64,000 nucleotides of DNA. It comes from Rhizobiales bacterium TNE-4. GTDB lineage: Bacteria > Pseudomonadota > Alphaproteobacteria > Rhizobiales > Beijerinckiaceae. Below, piece after piece: positions 17,643 to 27,063 of this stretch (position 1 is its first letter; every line of letters begins with the position of its first letter). Under the pieces are notes generated by a model. That model made no database searches. It worked only from the letters and a program-made list of their open reading frames with translations, and had not been told where the DNA came from. The position numbers and the translations under genes were made by a program. The stretch is taken from assembly GCA_019083985.1 (NCBI GenBank), contig JAHRCV010000003.1, positions 1-64,000 on the forward strand, written 5' to 3'.

Positions 17643-18362
17643 TCAAACAGAGATGACCATGCGCAAACCATGCGCGTCACGGGTTGGGCTTGATGGAAAT
17701 GACATCGCCACACCGCGCACGATTCGAGCGGCGCTCCAAGCGCACGCCGCAGAATCGAGGCAATCGTCCCAGCCCGCGCCTTTGGGGATGGCGTGCAGAA
17801 ACTCAGGCGTGAAAGCCGCCTTGTCGATCAGGAGCCGCAGCCGCTCTTCCATGCCCGGTCGATGGACCTGCCCTTTCACCTTTTTGGAAAGAGCCAGGGG
17901 ATCGCCACCGTTCATCGCCATAAATGCCCCTTCCGGGTGGCATTCATGCACGCGCGCCGCCAAAACCGGATCGGCCCGCAAGAGCCCATCGACCTCCCGG
18001 ATTTTCGGAAACAGGAAAAAGCACTGCTTGGAGACTTTGCGGGGTGGATCGGAGGTCATGAGCGAGAGCCGGTTGGCATCGGCATAATCCTGCGCATACA
18101 CCGCCGCCCGAGCCGGAACGGAGAAGACCGAGGACTGCCGTTCGCCCAAGCGCGGCCTGAGCGCCTTTTCAGGCCCTCGGCCATCGGGTCCGATCCGCTC
18201 TGGCAGCCCGATGGGCATGTCGATGGCGATCGCCGCCATTTCCGGCAGGCGCATCAAGGCGGCGAGATCGGGCGTGACGATCCGTTCCGCCGGTCCGCCC
18301 GCCAAGGGCCGGATCGTTGCGACCCAGCCAGACCGGCAGCCATCAATCCCCATCACCCGCAT
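17643..18362 (-). CDS. DUF429 domain protein
   Basis: A 239-residue protein of the DUF429 family, starting with the typical MGIDGCRSGWV and carrying AIDMPIGLPE and the CHPEGAFMAMNG block, which suggest an RNase H-like or predicted nuclease fold. No experimental role is known to me. The ATG at 18362 has GGAGG 7 nt upstream. It is divergent from the CitE-like gene with an 83-base gap. Confidence 0.8.
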   Translation of the reverse strand: MRVMGIDGCRSGWVATIRPLAGGPAERIVTPDLAALMRLPEMAAIAIDMPIGLPERIGPDGRGPEKALRPRLGERQSSVFSVPARAAVYAQDYADANRLSLMTSDPPRKVSKQCFFLFPKIREVDGLLRADPVLAARVHECHPEGAFMAMNGGDPLALSKKVKGQVHRPGMEERLRLLIDKAAFTPEFLHAIPKGAGWDDCLDSAACAWSAARIVRGVAMSFPSSPTRDAHGLRMVISV

Positions 18363-18445
18363 TATTGCCTCCGACCTTGTCATCATGGCGCGCAGACCCA
18401 GCTCTGGCTATGTTGCGTTGCAATAGACAGCCAAGGGAGCCCGCT

Positions 18446-19324
18446 ATGGCCGCCGCTTTCCGTCCTCGCCGTTCCGTCCTCTATATGCCGGGCTCGAATG
18501 CCCGCGCACTCGACAAGGCGAAGACACTGGCAGCCGATGCCCTGATCCTCGACCTTGAGGATGCGGTTGCACCGGATGCCAAAGCATTGGCCCGCGATCA
18601 GGTGAGCGCGGCCGTCAAGCAAGGCGGCTTTGGCGCACGCGAGACGATCATTCGCGTCAACGGCCCTGACACCGAATGGGGCGACGCCGACATGAAGGCC
18701 GCCTGTGCTGCGGGACCGGACGCGATCCTTGTTCCGAAGATCAATTCGGCGGAAGACATCATGCGTGCCGACCACGCATTGAAAGCGAATGGCGCACCAT
18801 CCCACACATCACTTTGGGCAATGATGGAAACACCACGCGCTATGCTCGATGCATTGGCGATTGCTGAAGCAGCCAAAGGGACGCGCCTCGTCTGCTTCGT
18901 AATGGGCACCAACGATCTGGCCAAAGAAACCCGTGCAAAGATCATCCCGGGCCGCGCGCCGATGGATGCATGGCTGATGGCATGCGTGGCGGCCGCGCGC
19001 GTCGCGCAGATCGACATCATTGATGGCGTCTATAATGCGATTGCGGATATGGATGGTTTCGAGCGCGAATGCGTTGAAGCGCGCGATCGTGGTTTCGATG
19101 GCAAGACGCTCATTCATCCCAGCCAGATTGACCCGGCCAACCGCCTGTTTGCGCCCGCCGAGAGCGAAGTGGCATGGGCCCGTACGCTTATCGCCGCGTT
19201 TGAGCAGCCTGAAAATGCTGGCAAAGGTGCATTGCAGCTTGATGGCAAAATGGTTGAACGCCTGCATGCCGAAATTGGCCGACGGACGGTTGCGATTGCA
19301 GAGGCTATCGCGAGCCGCAACTGA
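18446..19324 (+). CDS. CitE/HpcH-type lyase, probable malyl-CoA thioesterase (Mcl2-like)
   Basis: A 292-residue TIM-barrel protein of the CitE/malyl-CoA lyase family. It begins RRSVLYMPGSNARALDKA and has the metal- and CoA-binding blocks DALILDLEDAV and IIRVNGPDTEWG, then LIHPSQIDPANRLF near the end. The start lacks the SELAVPGSN form of the main malyl-CoA lyase Mcl1, and the length is shorter, so the paralogue Mcl2, which hydrolyses (S)-malyl-CoA in the ethylmalonyl-CoA pathway, is the better guess. Ecm, Ccr and Mcd are encoded next to it. Citramalyl-CoA or another 3-hydroxyacyl-CoA lyase remains possible. AAGGGAG precedes the ATG. Confidence 0.75.
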   Translation: MAAAFRPRRSVLYMPGSNARALDKAKTLAADALILDLEDAVAPDAKALARDQVSAAVKQGGFGARETIIRVNGPDTEWGDADMKAACAAGPDAILVPKINSAEDIMRADHALKANGAPSHTSLWAMMETPRAMLDALAIAEAAKGTRLVCFVMGTNDLAKETRAKIIPGRAPMDAWLMACVAAARVAQIDIIDGVYNAIADMDGFERECVEARDRGFDGKTLIHPSQIDPANRLFAPAESEVAWARTLIAAFEQPENAGKGALQLDGKMVERLHAEIGRRTVAIAEAIASRN

Positions 19325-19378
19325 TCGATAACTCGAGGTTGGATTGAACGTGCAAGCCGCTATGGTTTTCTATGTGGC

Positions 19379-19789
19379 ATGAACCAGAGCGCGCGCATGT
19401 TCGATCGACTTCTCTATGTCGATACGCTCAAATCCGCAGGGGTCCCGGAAGATCAGGCACGCGCACATGCCTCTGCGTTGCAGACAGCTCTCTTAGACAC
19501 GGTCGCGACCAAGGACGACATTGCCATACTGCGTACTGATATCAACGCATTGCGTGGCGATATGGAGAAGCTTGAAATTTCTCTCCGCGGCGACATGGGA
19601 AAGCTCGAAACCTCGCTTCGCGGCGAAATGAGAAACATTGACACCACGCTTCGCGGCGAGATTGCTAAACTTGACGCCTCACTCCGTGGCGAAATGGCGG
19701 CGCAGAAGACAGATATTCTCCGTTGGATGTTTGGGATGATGATTGGCTTTTCAGGCCTAATGATCACCGCGATAAAATTCATCCGCTGA
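19379..19789 (+). CDS. Coiled-coil membrane-anchored protein (DUF1640/CCDC90-like)
   Basis: A 136-residue protein. Residues 1-45 are helical (RLLYVDTLKSAGVPEDQARA), as in proteins of the DUF1640 group. Residues 52-110 form a coiled coil built of five near-identical 11-residue units of the type LRGDMEKLEIS / LRGDMGKLETS / LRGEIAKLDAS. One hydrophobic helix (MFGMMIGFSGLMITAI) anchors the C-terminus in the membrane. The function is unknown. It sits tail to tail with ecm with no gap, so it may simply be a neighbour. Confidence 0.7.
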   Translation: MNQSARMFDRLLYVDTLKSAGVPEDQARAHASALQTALLDTVATKDDIAILRTDINALRGDMEKLEISLRGDMGKLETSLRGEMRNIDTTLRGEIAKLDASLRGEMAAQKTDILRWMFGMMIGFSGLMITAIKFIR

Positions 19790-21772
19790 TCAAGCCGCGC
19801 TTTTCGTGCTCCGCCCAACGATCCCGGCAATATCCTTCATGATACCGTCGATCGCGTAATCCTTCGGCGTATAGATCGCCGCCACACCAATATTGCGCAG
19901 CACATTTTCATCGTCGGGTGGGATGATGCCACCGACAACAACCGGGATATGTCCAAGGCCTTCATTGCGGAGCTTCGCCATGACGTCCCGCACCAAGGGC
20001 ACATGCGAGCCTGACAAGATCGAGAGACCAAGCACATGCGGCTTCTGCTCTTTCACTTGTCGGATGATGTCATCGGGCGTGAGACGAATGCCATCATAGG
20101 CAACCTCGAAACCAACATCGCGCGCGCGGAGCGCAATCTGCTCGGCCCCATTCGAATGGCCATCGAGACCCGGCTTGCCAACCACCATGCGCGGTGACTC
20201 ACCCAAGCTTGTCGCGAGATCGGCGATGACAAGTTTGACCTCTTGATCCGCCGCATCCGTACGCGTTTCTGGCGTTACCCCTGTCGGCGCACGATATTGG
20301 CCGAAAATCTGCCGTAGCGTTTCGCCCCATTCGCCTGTCGTAACACCTGCTTTTGCGCAGGCAATCGACGGCTCCATGATGTTGCGGCCTTCCTTCGCAG
20401 CGGAAGCCAGGGCATCAAGGGCTGCATCAGCGGCTTTAGCATCACGCTTTGAACGCCAATCACGAATGCGCGCGATTGCTTCGATCTCGACTTGTTCCGG
20501 CACAGTGAGAACGGTGCCTTCACCGGCTGTCAGCGGCGATGGCTCACTCTCACCCCAGCGATTGACGCCGACGACAACCTGCGAGCCCTTTTCGATCCCG
20601 CGAATACGACGTGCATTGGATTCAACCAGAGCACGCTTCATGAAACCGTTTTCAACGGCCTTGATCGCGCCACCCATCGCATCGATCGCCGCAAGCTCGG
20701 CACGTGCTTTTTCTTTCAGCTCGTCAACCTTACGCTGGATCTCAACCGAGCCGTCAAAAATATCACCATATTCGAGCAGGTCCGTTTCATAGGCCATGAC
20801 CTGCTGCATACGCAGCGACCATTGCTGGTCCCATGGGCGCGGCAAGCCGAGCGCCTCGTTCCATGCCGGCAATTGAACGGCACGCGCACGCGCACGTTTC
20901 GATAACACAACCGCCAACATTTCAATGAGAATACGATAGACATTGTTCTCGGGCTGTTGCTCCGTCAGTCCGAGCGAATTCACCTGCACGCCATAACGGA
21001 AGCGACGGTTCTTCTCGTCCGAAACACCATAGCGCTCCAGCGTGATTTCATCCCACAATTCCGTAAATGCTCGCATTTTGCAAAGCTCGGTGACGAACTT
21101 CATACCCGCATTGACGAAGAACGAAATGCTGCCAACCACACGACCGAATTGCTCATCCGAATAGACGCCCGAGGCCTTTACCTCATCGAGCACGGCAATG
21201 GCGGTCGCGAGCGCAAAGCCCAATTCCTGTTCCGGCGTCGCGCCAGCTTCCTGCAAATGATAAGAGCACACATTCGTCGGGTTGAATTTCGGCATCTCGC
21301 TGTTGGTGAACAGGATGATGTCCTTGATCAGCCGCATCGATGGCGCAGGCGGAAACACATAAGTGCCGCGCGAAAGATATTCTTTGATGATGTCGTTCTG
21401 TGTCGTGCCTTGGAGCTTGGCCCGCGGCGCACCCTGCTCATCCGCCACCGCGATATAAAGCGACAACAGCCACGCTGCGGTGGCGTTGATCGTCATCGAC
21501 GTATTCATTTCCGCGAGCGGGATGTCGCGGAACAGGGTCCGCATGTCGCCAAGATGGGCAATCGAGACGCCCACCTTGCCGACTTCGCCGCGCGCCAGCA
21601 CATGGTCTGGGTCGTAACCGGTCTGGGTCGGCAGGTCGAAGGCGACGGAGAGGCCCGTCTGCCCTTTGGCGAGGTTCGACCGGTACAGAAGGTTCGATTC
21701 AGCTGCCGTTGAATGGCCGGCGTAAGTCCGGAAGATCCACGGCTTGTCACGCGCAGGCACTGGTCCGGTCAT
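19790..21772 (-). CDS. ecm: Ethylmalonyl-CoA mutase, B12-dependent
   Basis: Rearranges ethylmalonyl-CoA to methylsuccinyl-CoA in the ethylmalonyl-CoA pathway. The 660-residue chain has the catalytic barrel (LSVAFDLPTQTGYDPDH, MNTSMTINATAAWLL) and a C-terminal cobalamin domain with DGHSNG at residues 537-542, in which His539 is the cobalt ligand. It matches the Ecm/MeaA type rather than methylmalonyl-CoA mutase: one chain, shorter, and adjacent to ccr. The ATG at 21772 has GGGGGA upstream and beats a start at 21829. It diverges from ccr across about 240 bases. Adenosylcobalamin may come through the adenosyltransferase encoded at 53.3 kb. Confidence 0.92.
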   Translation of the reverse strand: MTGPVPARDKPWIFRTYAGHSTAAESNLLYRSNLAKGQTGLSVAFDLPTQTGYDPDHVLARGEVGKVGVSIAHLGDMRTLFRDIPLAEMNTSMTINATAAWLLSLYIAVADEQGAPRAKLQGTTQNDIIKEYLSRGTYVFPPAPSMRLIKDIILFTNSEMPKFNPTNVCSYHLQEAGATPEQELGFALATAIAVLDEVKASGVYSDEQFGRVVGSISFFVNAGMKFVTELCKMRAFTELWDEITLERYGVSDEKNRRFRYGVQVNSLGLTEQQPENNVYRILIEMLAVVLSKRARARAVQLPAWNEALGLPRPWDQQWSLRMQQVMAYETDLLEYGDIFDGSVEIQRKVDELKEKARAELAAIDAMGGAIKAVENGFMKRALVESNARRIRGIEKGSQVVVGVNRWGESEPSPLTAGEGTVLTVPEQVEIEAIARIRDWRSKRDAKAADAALDALASAAKEGRNIMEPSIACAKAGVTTGEWGETLRQIFGQYRAPTGVTPETRTDAADQEVKLVIADLATSLGESPRMVVGKPGLDGHSNGAEQIALRARDVGFEVAYDGIRLTPDDIIRQVKEQKPHVLGLSILSGSHVPLVRDVMAKLRNEGLGHIPVVVGGIIPPDDENVLRNIGVAAIYTPKDYAIDGIMKDIAGIVGRSTKSAA

Positions 21773-22016
21773 GCAATTCCCCCGTAGATGCTCCGGCAGG
21801 GAGACGGCCTGCCCGCTGCGTTGCAGCAAAAAACTATGCCGGAATACGGCCGCAAAGTCATCTGGATCAAAGGTTTAAGCCAGAAAACCGCCAGATCGGC
21901 CGTGAATGCGACAATTTCCACCCTGTTGAGCCCGCCACGCTAATCCATAGGCCTATGGCGCAGTGCAACATGATGCCCCATAATTCCATCAGATGAACGT
22001 TTTCAGAGAGGCCCCC

Positions 22017-23282
22017 ATGACTGCGCATAGCCCTGTGACCAAGGACCTCTACGATATTGGCGAGATCCCCCCGCTTGGCCATGTGCCCGCAAAAATGTGG
22101 GCCTGGGCGATCCGCAAGGACCGCCATGGCGCGCCTGAGGACGCGATGCAGCTCGAAGCCGTGCCTACATGGAGCATCGGCGACGATGAAGTGCTCGTTC
22201 TCGTGATGGCGGCGGGCGTCAACTATAATGGCGTTTGGGCTGCCTTGGGCGAGCCGATCTCCCCCTTCAATGGCCATAAGCAACCTTTCCATGTCGCAGG
22301 CTCCGATGCGTCGGGCATCGTCTGGGCGGTTGGCCGCAAGGTGAAGCGCTGGAAAGTTGGCGACGAAGTCATCGTCCACTGCAATCAGGACGATGGCGAC
22401 GACGAGGAATGCAATGGCGGCGATCCGATGTTTTCGCCCTCGCAACGCATCTGGGGCTATGAAACGCCCGATGGCTCTTTCAGCCAGTTCTGCCGCGTGC
22501 AATCGCGCCAGCTGATGCCGCGGCCGCAACATCTGACGTGGGAAGAGAGTGCTTGCTACACGCTCACGCTGGCCACCGCCTACCGCATGCTGTTCGGCCA
22601 CGCGCCGCACACCGTACGCCCCGGCGACAATGTGCTCGTGTGGGGTGCCTCGGGCGGCCTTGGCGTGTTCGGCATTCAGCTTTGCGCGGCCTCAGGCGCC
22701 AATGCGATCGGCGTGATCTCCGATGAATCAAAGCGCGATTACGTGCTGAGCCTCGGCGCAAAAGGCGTGATCAACCGCAAGGATTTCAATTGCTGGGGTC
22801 AATTGCCCACGGTGAACTCACCCGAATTCAATGCCTATATGGCGGAAGCGCGGAAATTCGGTAAAGCCATCTGGGATATTACCGGCAAGAAGGATGTCGA
22901 CATTGTGTTCGAACATCCTGGCGAGCAAACATTCCCCACCTCATGCTTCGTCGCCAAGCGTGGCGGCATGGTGGTGTTCTGCGCTGGTACGACAGGTTTC
23001 AACCTAACTTTCGATGCGCGTTTCGTTTGGATGCGCCAGAAGCGTATTCAGGGTTCACATTTCGCGCATTTGAAACAGGCGATGCAGGCCAATCAATTCG
23101 TGATCGATCGCCGTATCGATCCCTGCATGAGCGAAGTGTTTCCGTGGGAGAAGATCCCCGTCGCCCATACCAAAATGTGGAAGAACCAGCACGCGCCGGG
23201 CAATATGGCTGTGCTCGTCAATGCACAAAAGGCCGGCCTGCGTACCTTTGACGAAGTGTTGGAAAATCAGCCAAAAGCCTGA
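22017..23282 (+). CDS. ccr: Crotonyl-CoA carboxylase/reductase
   Basis: Reductively carboxylates crotonyl-CoA to ethylmalonyl-CoA with NADPH and CO2, the key reaction of the ethylmalonyl-CoA pathway. The 421-residue protein is a medium-chain dehydrogenase/reductase with the NADPH motif VWGASGGLGVFGIQL. It also has the family blocks YNGVWAALGEPISPF, CNGGDPMFSPSQRIWGYE and GSHFAHLKQAMQAN. The ATG at 22017 follows GAGAGGCCCCC; another in-frame ATG at 21993 would add 8 residues. It is divergent from ecm, so one intergenic region may control both. Confidence 0.95.
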   Translation: MTAHSPVTKDLYDIGEIPPLGHVPAKMWAWAIRKDRHGAPEDAMQLEAVPTWSIGDDEVLVLVMAAGVNYNGVWAALGEPISPFNGHKQPFHVAGSDASGIVWAVGRKVKRWKVGDEVIVHCNQDDGDDEECNGGDPMFSPSQRIWGYETPDGSFSQFCRVQSRQLMPRPQHLTWEESACYTLTLATAYRMLFGHAPHTVRPGDNVLVWGASGGLGVFGIQLCAASGANAIGVISDESKRDYVLSLGAKGVINRKDFNCWGQLPTVNSPEFNAYMAEARKFGKAIWDITGKKDVDIVFEHPGEQTFPTSCFVAKRGGMVVFCAGTTGFNLTFDARFVWMRQKRIQGSHFAHLKQAMQANQFVIDRRIDPCMSEVFPWEKIPVAHTKMWKNQHAPGNMAVLVNAQKAGLRTFDEVLENQPKA

Positions 23283-23296
23283 ACAAGCGGGTGATC

Positions 23297-24193
23297 CTAT
23301 GAGCGGGCGGCGCGTGTCGCCGCCCGATCGTCGTCCATTTTTGGACCGCCCATATCCGGTGGCGGCGTTTCAATGGAACGACCAAGCAGCAAAGCATTGA
23401 CCGACCCGCCATAAATGAAAACGGCGGAAATCGTGTAGAGAAATACAAGCGCAATCATGACCGAGGCCAAACCGGCATAGGTCGCGACATAGTTCGGCGC
23501 TGCTTTCGTTAGATAAAATCCAAAAGCCACGCCTGATCCCAAGGCCAGAACAAGCGTAACAAGAATACCGGGCCACACTTGGCCAAGATGACGCTTGCCG
23601 CACGGCAAATAGAGATGCAGCACGAGGAGCGCTGTCACGGTGATCAAGGTTGCGATCAAGAGCCGCGTCGCGGTCACGATCTGCCGATAAGGTTCGAGCG
23701 CCGGAAAATTGCGCACGATGAGGTCCCACACAATCGGGCCAAGCACGACCAAGAATGAGATCGCCAAAAGCGTAATGGCGCTGACAAGAACATAGAAGAC
23801 CGATTCAAGACGCGTCAGCCACCATGGGCGATGTTCGACCAGACCGTAAGACCTGTTGAGCGCCACGCGCAGCGCCTCAACGCCGTTTGACGAAAAATAG
23901 ATGGCAAAGACCACACCGAAGGTCAGCACACCCCGATGTGAATTGTCGATCACTGCGCGGATTTGTTGCGCCATGGGATCGGCCACTTGCTGCGGCCATG
24001 TCTCCAGCAAAAGGTTCGTTGCCTCATCGGCGAGATTGCCGCGCCCGAGCGAGCCCGCCAGCGCCGTGAGAAAAATCAGAAACGGAAACAGCGACATCAA
24101 CATCGACAATGCGATGTGCGAGGCAATCGCCCAGCCATCATCGGCAACAAAGCGCCAATAGGCGTCATAAAGTATGCGGACGAAACGTGGCAT
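23297..24193 (-). CDS. YihY/BrkB-family inner-membrane protein
   Basis: A 298-residue protein with six hydrophobic segments and family marks such as DDGWAIASHIALSMLMSLFP, the SSNGVEALRVALNR stretch and a C-terminal FIYGGSVNALLLGR. The members are called ribonuclease BN or BrkB in old annotations, but are most likely transporters or membrane factors without an agreed role. The gene converges on ccr with 14 bases between them and has no visible link to the ethylmalonyl-CoA pathway. Confidence 0.85.
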   Translation of the reverse strand: MPRFVRILYDAYWRFVADDGWAIASHIALSMLMSLFPFLIFLTALAGSLGRGNLADEATNLLLETWPQQVADPMAQQIRAVIDNSHRGVLTFGVVFAIYFSSNGVEALRVALNRSYGLVEHRPWWLTRLESVFYVLVSAITLLAISFLVVLGPIVWDLIVRNFPALEPYRQIVTATRLLIATLITVTALLVLHLYLPCGKRHLGQVWPGILVTLVLALGSGVAFGFYLTKAAPNYVATYAGLASVMIALVFLYTISAVFIYGGSVNALLLGRSIETPPPDMGGPKMDDDRAATRAARS

Positions 24194-24329
24194 CCGGACC
24201 TTCTACTCCCGCCCATCTGTCGCGCCAACTCACCGTCCCCTCAGAGGGTTGCGCCCTCTCCCGAGAGCCAAGCTCGACCCAGCGCATTGGTTCGACTAGA
24301 GAGAAGCCCCGCTTGAAACAGGGCCCGCC

Positions 24330-25214
24330 ATGCAAGGCCGTTCCGAATTGCTGCTCAAGATCGCGCCGGGTCTGTTCGTCCTCATCTGGTCGACGGGCTG
24401 GATCTCGGCCCGCTACGCCGCGCCCTATGCCGACCCGCTGACCTTCCTGTCGCTGCGCTACGCCTGTGCCGGTTTCATTCTGGCGAGCCTCGCGGTCACG
24501 ATGGGAGCGGTATGGCCCCGTGGCAGAGCCGCCGGCCATGCAGCCGCATCGGGCGTGCTGCTTCATGCGATCTATCTGGGTGGGGTCTGGTGGGCGATTT
24601 CGCGCGGCCTGCCCGCCGGCATTTCCGGCCTCATCGCCGCCGTCCAGCCCATTCTAACAGCGCTTTTGGCCCCCCTCGTGCTGGGCGAGCGTATCTCCGC
24701 CCGGCATTGGCTCGGGATTGCGCTTGGCTTCGCCGGGATCGTGCTGGTGCTCTGGCCGAAACTCTCCGGACTGTCCGGCGCGGCCTTGGCTGCACAGATC
24801 GAACCGCTCGTGGTCAATGTGCTGGCCATGGTCTCGGTGACGGCAGGGACCTTCTACCAGAAGAAATATGTCCAGACGGGCGATCTGCGGACCGTGACGA
24901 CCCTGCAATATGCCGGGGCCTTCGCCGTGACCCTGCCCATGGCCTTTCTCACCGAACCCATGCGGATCGATTGGAACACGGTGATGGTGCTCAATTTGGT
25001 CTGGGCGGTTTTGGCCCTCTCGATCGGGGCCATTGGGCTACTCTTGCTGTTGATCCGGCGCGGCGCTGTCTCACGCGCCGCCACCCTGATCTACCTCGTG
25101 CCCCCGGCCGTCGCGCTCGAGGCTTTCCTGCTTTTCGGCGAAACCATGAGCGCTTTGCAGGTTTTGGGCATGGCCATCACCGCCTTCGGCGTGGCCCTGG
25201 CCGTCCGGCGCTGA
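24330..25214 (+). CDS. EamA/DMT-family transporter
   Basis: A 294-residue drug/metabolite transporter with ten hydrophobic segments in two EamA halves. Recognisable blocks are LIWSTGWISARY, SLRYACAGF, GLIAAVQPILTALLAP and LGERISARHWLGIALGFAGI in the first half and LIYLVPPAVALEAFLLFGE in the second. Members export amino acids or other metabolites; the substrate cannot be read from the sequence. It lies between the YihY-like gene and mcd. Confidence 0.88.
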   Translation: MQGRSELLLKIAPGLFVLIWSTGWISARYAAPYADPLTFLSLRYACAGFILASLAVTMGAVWPRGRAAGHAAASGVLLHAIYLGGVWWAISRGLPAGISGLIAAVQPILTALLAPLVLGERISARHWLGIALGFAGIVLVLWPKLSGLSGAALAAQIEPLVVNVLAMVSVTAGTFYQKKYVQTGDLRTVTTLQYAGAFAVTLPMAFLTEPMRIDWNTVMVLNLVWAVLALSIGAIGLLLLLIRRGAVSRAATLIYLVPPAVALEAFLLFGETMSALQVLGMAITAFGVALAVRR

Positions 25215-25305
25215 CCCTCTCCCCGAAAGGTGCATTGCGGCAAACGGCCCTTGCCGTCATGCTGCACTGCGATATTTACGGTCCGCCACACGCCCGGAGC
25301 CCCCG

Positions 25306-26991
25306 ATGAGCCACGCCGCAGCCCTTTCCGCCACGGTCCCGATGCAGGACCTGACGAGCCTTGCCGATGAAGCCACCGGCACGCTCGACGTGCTCCTGCG
25401 CGAAGCGATTGCGCTGATCCGCGCCGATGTGGCGAAAGACGGCAAAATCTCTGCCGCTCTGATCGACCGCGACCAGCACGCCGTGCACGGTCTCGCCTGG
25501 CTTGCGACCTATGTGGAATCGGTGCGCGAATTGACGAGCTACGCCAAGCGGCTCACCGAACAAGGGCGCTTCGGCGAAATCGAAGAACTGCTGGTCGCGA
25601 TCGGCATTGGCGAATATTGCGCGCAGATCTTTGGCGGCATTCCGATGAATCAGGGCGAGATCATTCGCCTGAGCGATATCGGCTTGTCCTCGGCGCAGAT
25701 TGCACAACGCCGCACGCCGGTGATTGAAGCGCTGATTGCCACCGGCAATACGCGCGAGAACCGCGCGCGCCTCGTCGAACTGATGCGCGCGCAACAAGGT
25801 GCCGCCACCGTTGGCGATCCCGGTCTTGACGAGACGCTCGAAGCGATCCGCGACGAGATGCGCAAATTCGCAACTGCTGAAGTCGAACCCCATGCGCATG
25901 AATGGCATTTGAAGAACGACTATATCCCGATGTCGGTCGTGGATGGCCTCGCTGCCATGGGCGTGTTCGGCCTCACGCTGCCAGAAGAATACGGTGGGAT
26001 GGCGCTCGGCAAGGAATCGATGTGCGTCGTGTCGGAAGAATTGTCGCGCGCCTATATTGGCGTCGGCTCGCTTGGGACACGCTCAGAGATCGCTGCTGAA
26101 CTCATTCTCTGCGGCGGCACGGACGAGCAGAAAGCCTATTGGCTGCCGAAGATTGCTTCGGGCGAGATTTTGCCGACAGCGGTCTTCACAGAACCAAACA
26201 CAGGGTCTGACCTTGCATCGCTCAAGACGCGCGCAACGCGTGAGGGCGATGTCTACAAGGTCAATGGCAACAAGACGTGGATCACCCATCCCGTTCGCGC
26301 CGATGTGATGACCATGCTGGTTCGCACCAATCCAGACGAGCCTGGCTATAAGGGCCTCTCGATCCTATTGGGCGAAAAGCCGCGCGGCACGGATGAAAAT
26401 CCGTTCCCGGCGAAGGGCATGACGGGCGGCGAAATCGAAGTGCTCGGCTATCGCGGCATGAAGGAATATGAGCTCGCTTTCGACAATTTCGAAGTGCCGG
26501 CCAAGAACCTGCTCGGTGGCGTCGAAGGCCAAGGCTTCAAACAATTGATGCAGACCTTCGAAAGCGCGCGCATCCAAACCGCGGCCCGTGCCGTGGGCGT
26601 TGCGCAATCCGCACTCGATATCGGCATGCGCTATGCCGAAGAGCGCATCCAATTCGGCAAGCCTTTGATCGCGTTTCCACGCGTCGCCGACAAGCTTGCG
26701 ATGATGGCTGTGGAAGTGAACATCGCACGCCAACTCACCTATTTCTCGGCCCGCGCCAAGGATCAGGACAAGCGCTGCGATGTCGAGGCCGGTATGGCGA
26801 AACTCTTGGGCGCCCGCATCGCGTGGGCTGCTGCCGATAACGCGCTGCAGATCCATGGCGGCAATGGCTTTGCGCTCGAATATGCGATCTCGCGGGTGCT
26901 ATGCGATGCGCGCATTCTCAACATCTTTGAAGGTGCTGCCGAAATTCAGGCGCAAGTGATTGCCCGCCGCCTTCTCGAAGGCGGCAACTGA
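25306..26991 (+). CDS. mcd: Methylsuccinyl-CoA dehydrogenase (Mcd-type acyl-CoA dehydrogenase)
   Basis: Oxidises (S)-methylsuccinyl-CoA to mesaconyl-CoA, passing electrons to ETF. At 561 residues it is longer than ordinary acyl-CoA dehydrogenases because of an N-terminal helical extension of about 170 residues, which is characteristic of Mcd. The rest is a standard acyl-CoA dehydrogenase: LTLPEEYGGMALGK, the FAD segment TEPNTGSDLASLKTRA and KVNGNKTWITH, and the C-terminal QIHGGNGFALEYAISRVLCD with NIFEGAAEIQ. Location near ccr and ecm supports the call. A generic acyl-CoA dehydrogenase is the alternative. A strong terminator follows. Confidence 0.88.
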   Translation: MSHAAALSATVPMQDLTSLADEATGTLDVLLREAIALIRADVAKDGKISAALIDRDQHAVHGLAWLATYVESVRELTSYAKRLTEQGRFGEIEELLVAIGIGEYCAQIFGGIPMNQGEIIRLSDIGLSSAQIAQRRTPVIEALIATGNTRENRARLVELMRAQQGAATVGDPGLDETLEAIRDEMRKFATAEVEPHAHEWHLKNDYIPMSVVDGLAAMGVFGLTLPEEYGGMALGKESMCVVSEELSRAYIGVGSLGTRSEIAAELILCGGTDEQKAYWLPKIASGEILPTAVFTEPNTGSDLASLKTRATREGDVYKVNGNKTWITHPVRADVMTMLVRTNPDEPGYKGLSILLGEKPRGTDENPFPAKGMTGGEIEVLGYRGMKEYELAFDNFEVPAKNLLGGVEGQGFKQLMQTFESARIQTAARAVGVAQSALDIGMRYAEERIQFGKPLIAFPRVADKLAMMAVEVNIARQLTYFSARAKDQDKRCDVEAGMAKLLGARIAWAAADNALQIHGGNGFALEYAISRVLCDARILNIFEGAAEIQAQVIARRLLEGGN

Positions 26992-27016
26992 AACCTCGCA
27001 CACTAGACAACAAAAA

Positions 27017-27041
27017 AGCCGGCCCGAGGGCCGGCTTTTTC
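27017..27041. terminator. Bidirectional intrinsic terminator between mcd and terC-like gene
   Basis: GCCGGCCC at 27018-27025 and GGGCCGGC at 27028-27035 form an 8-bp stem with a 2-base gap, flanked by A-rich sequence on the left and TTTTT on the right. It can stop mcd on the + strand and the TerC-like gene on the - strand. Confidence 0.9.
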
Positions 27042-27063
27042 ATTCTCGGGGGACGAGAAACTC

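Noticed and set aside
16984-18087. 367-codon frame antisense to acs and the DUF429 gene
   Set aside because: Long antisense frames arise from GC-rich codon usage; acs and DUF429 on the other strand are certain.
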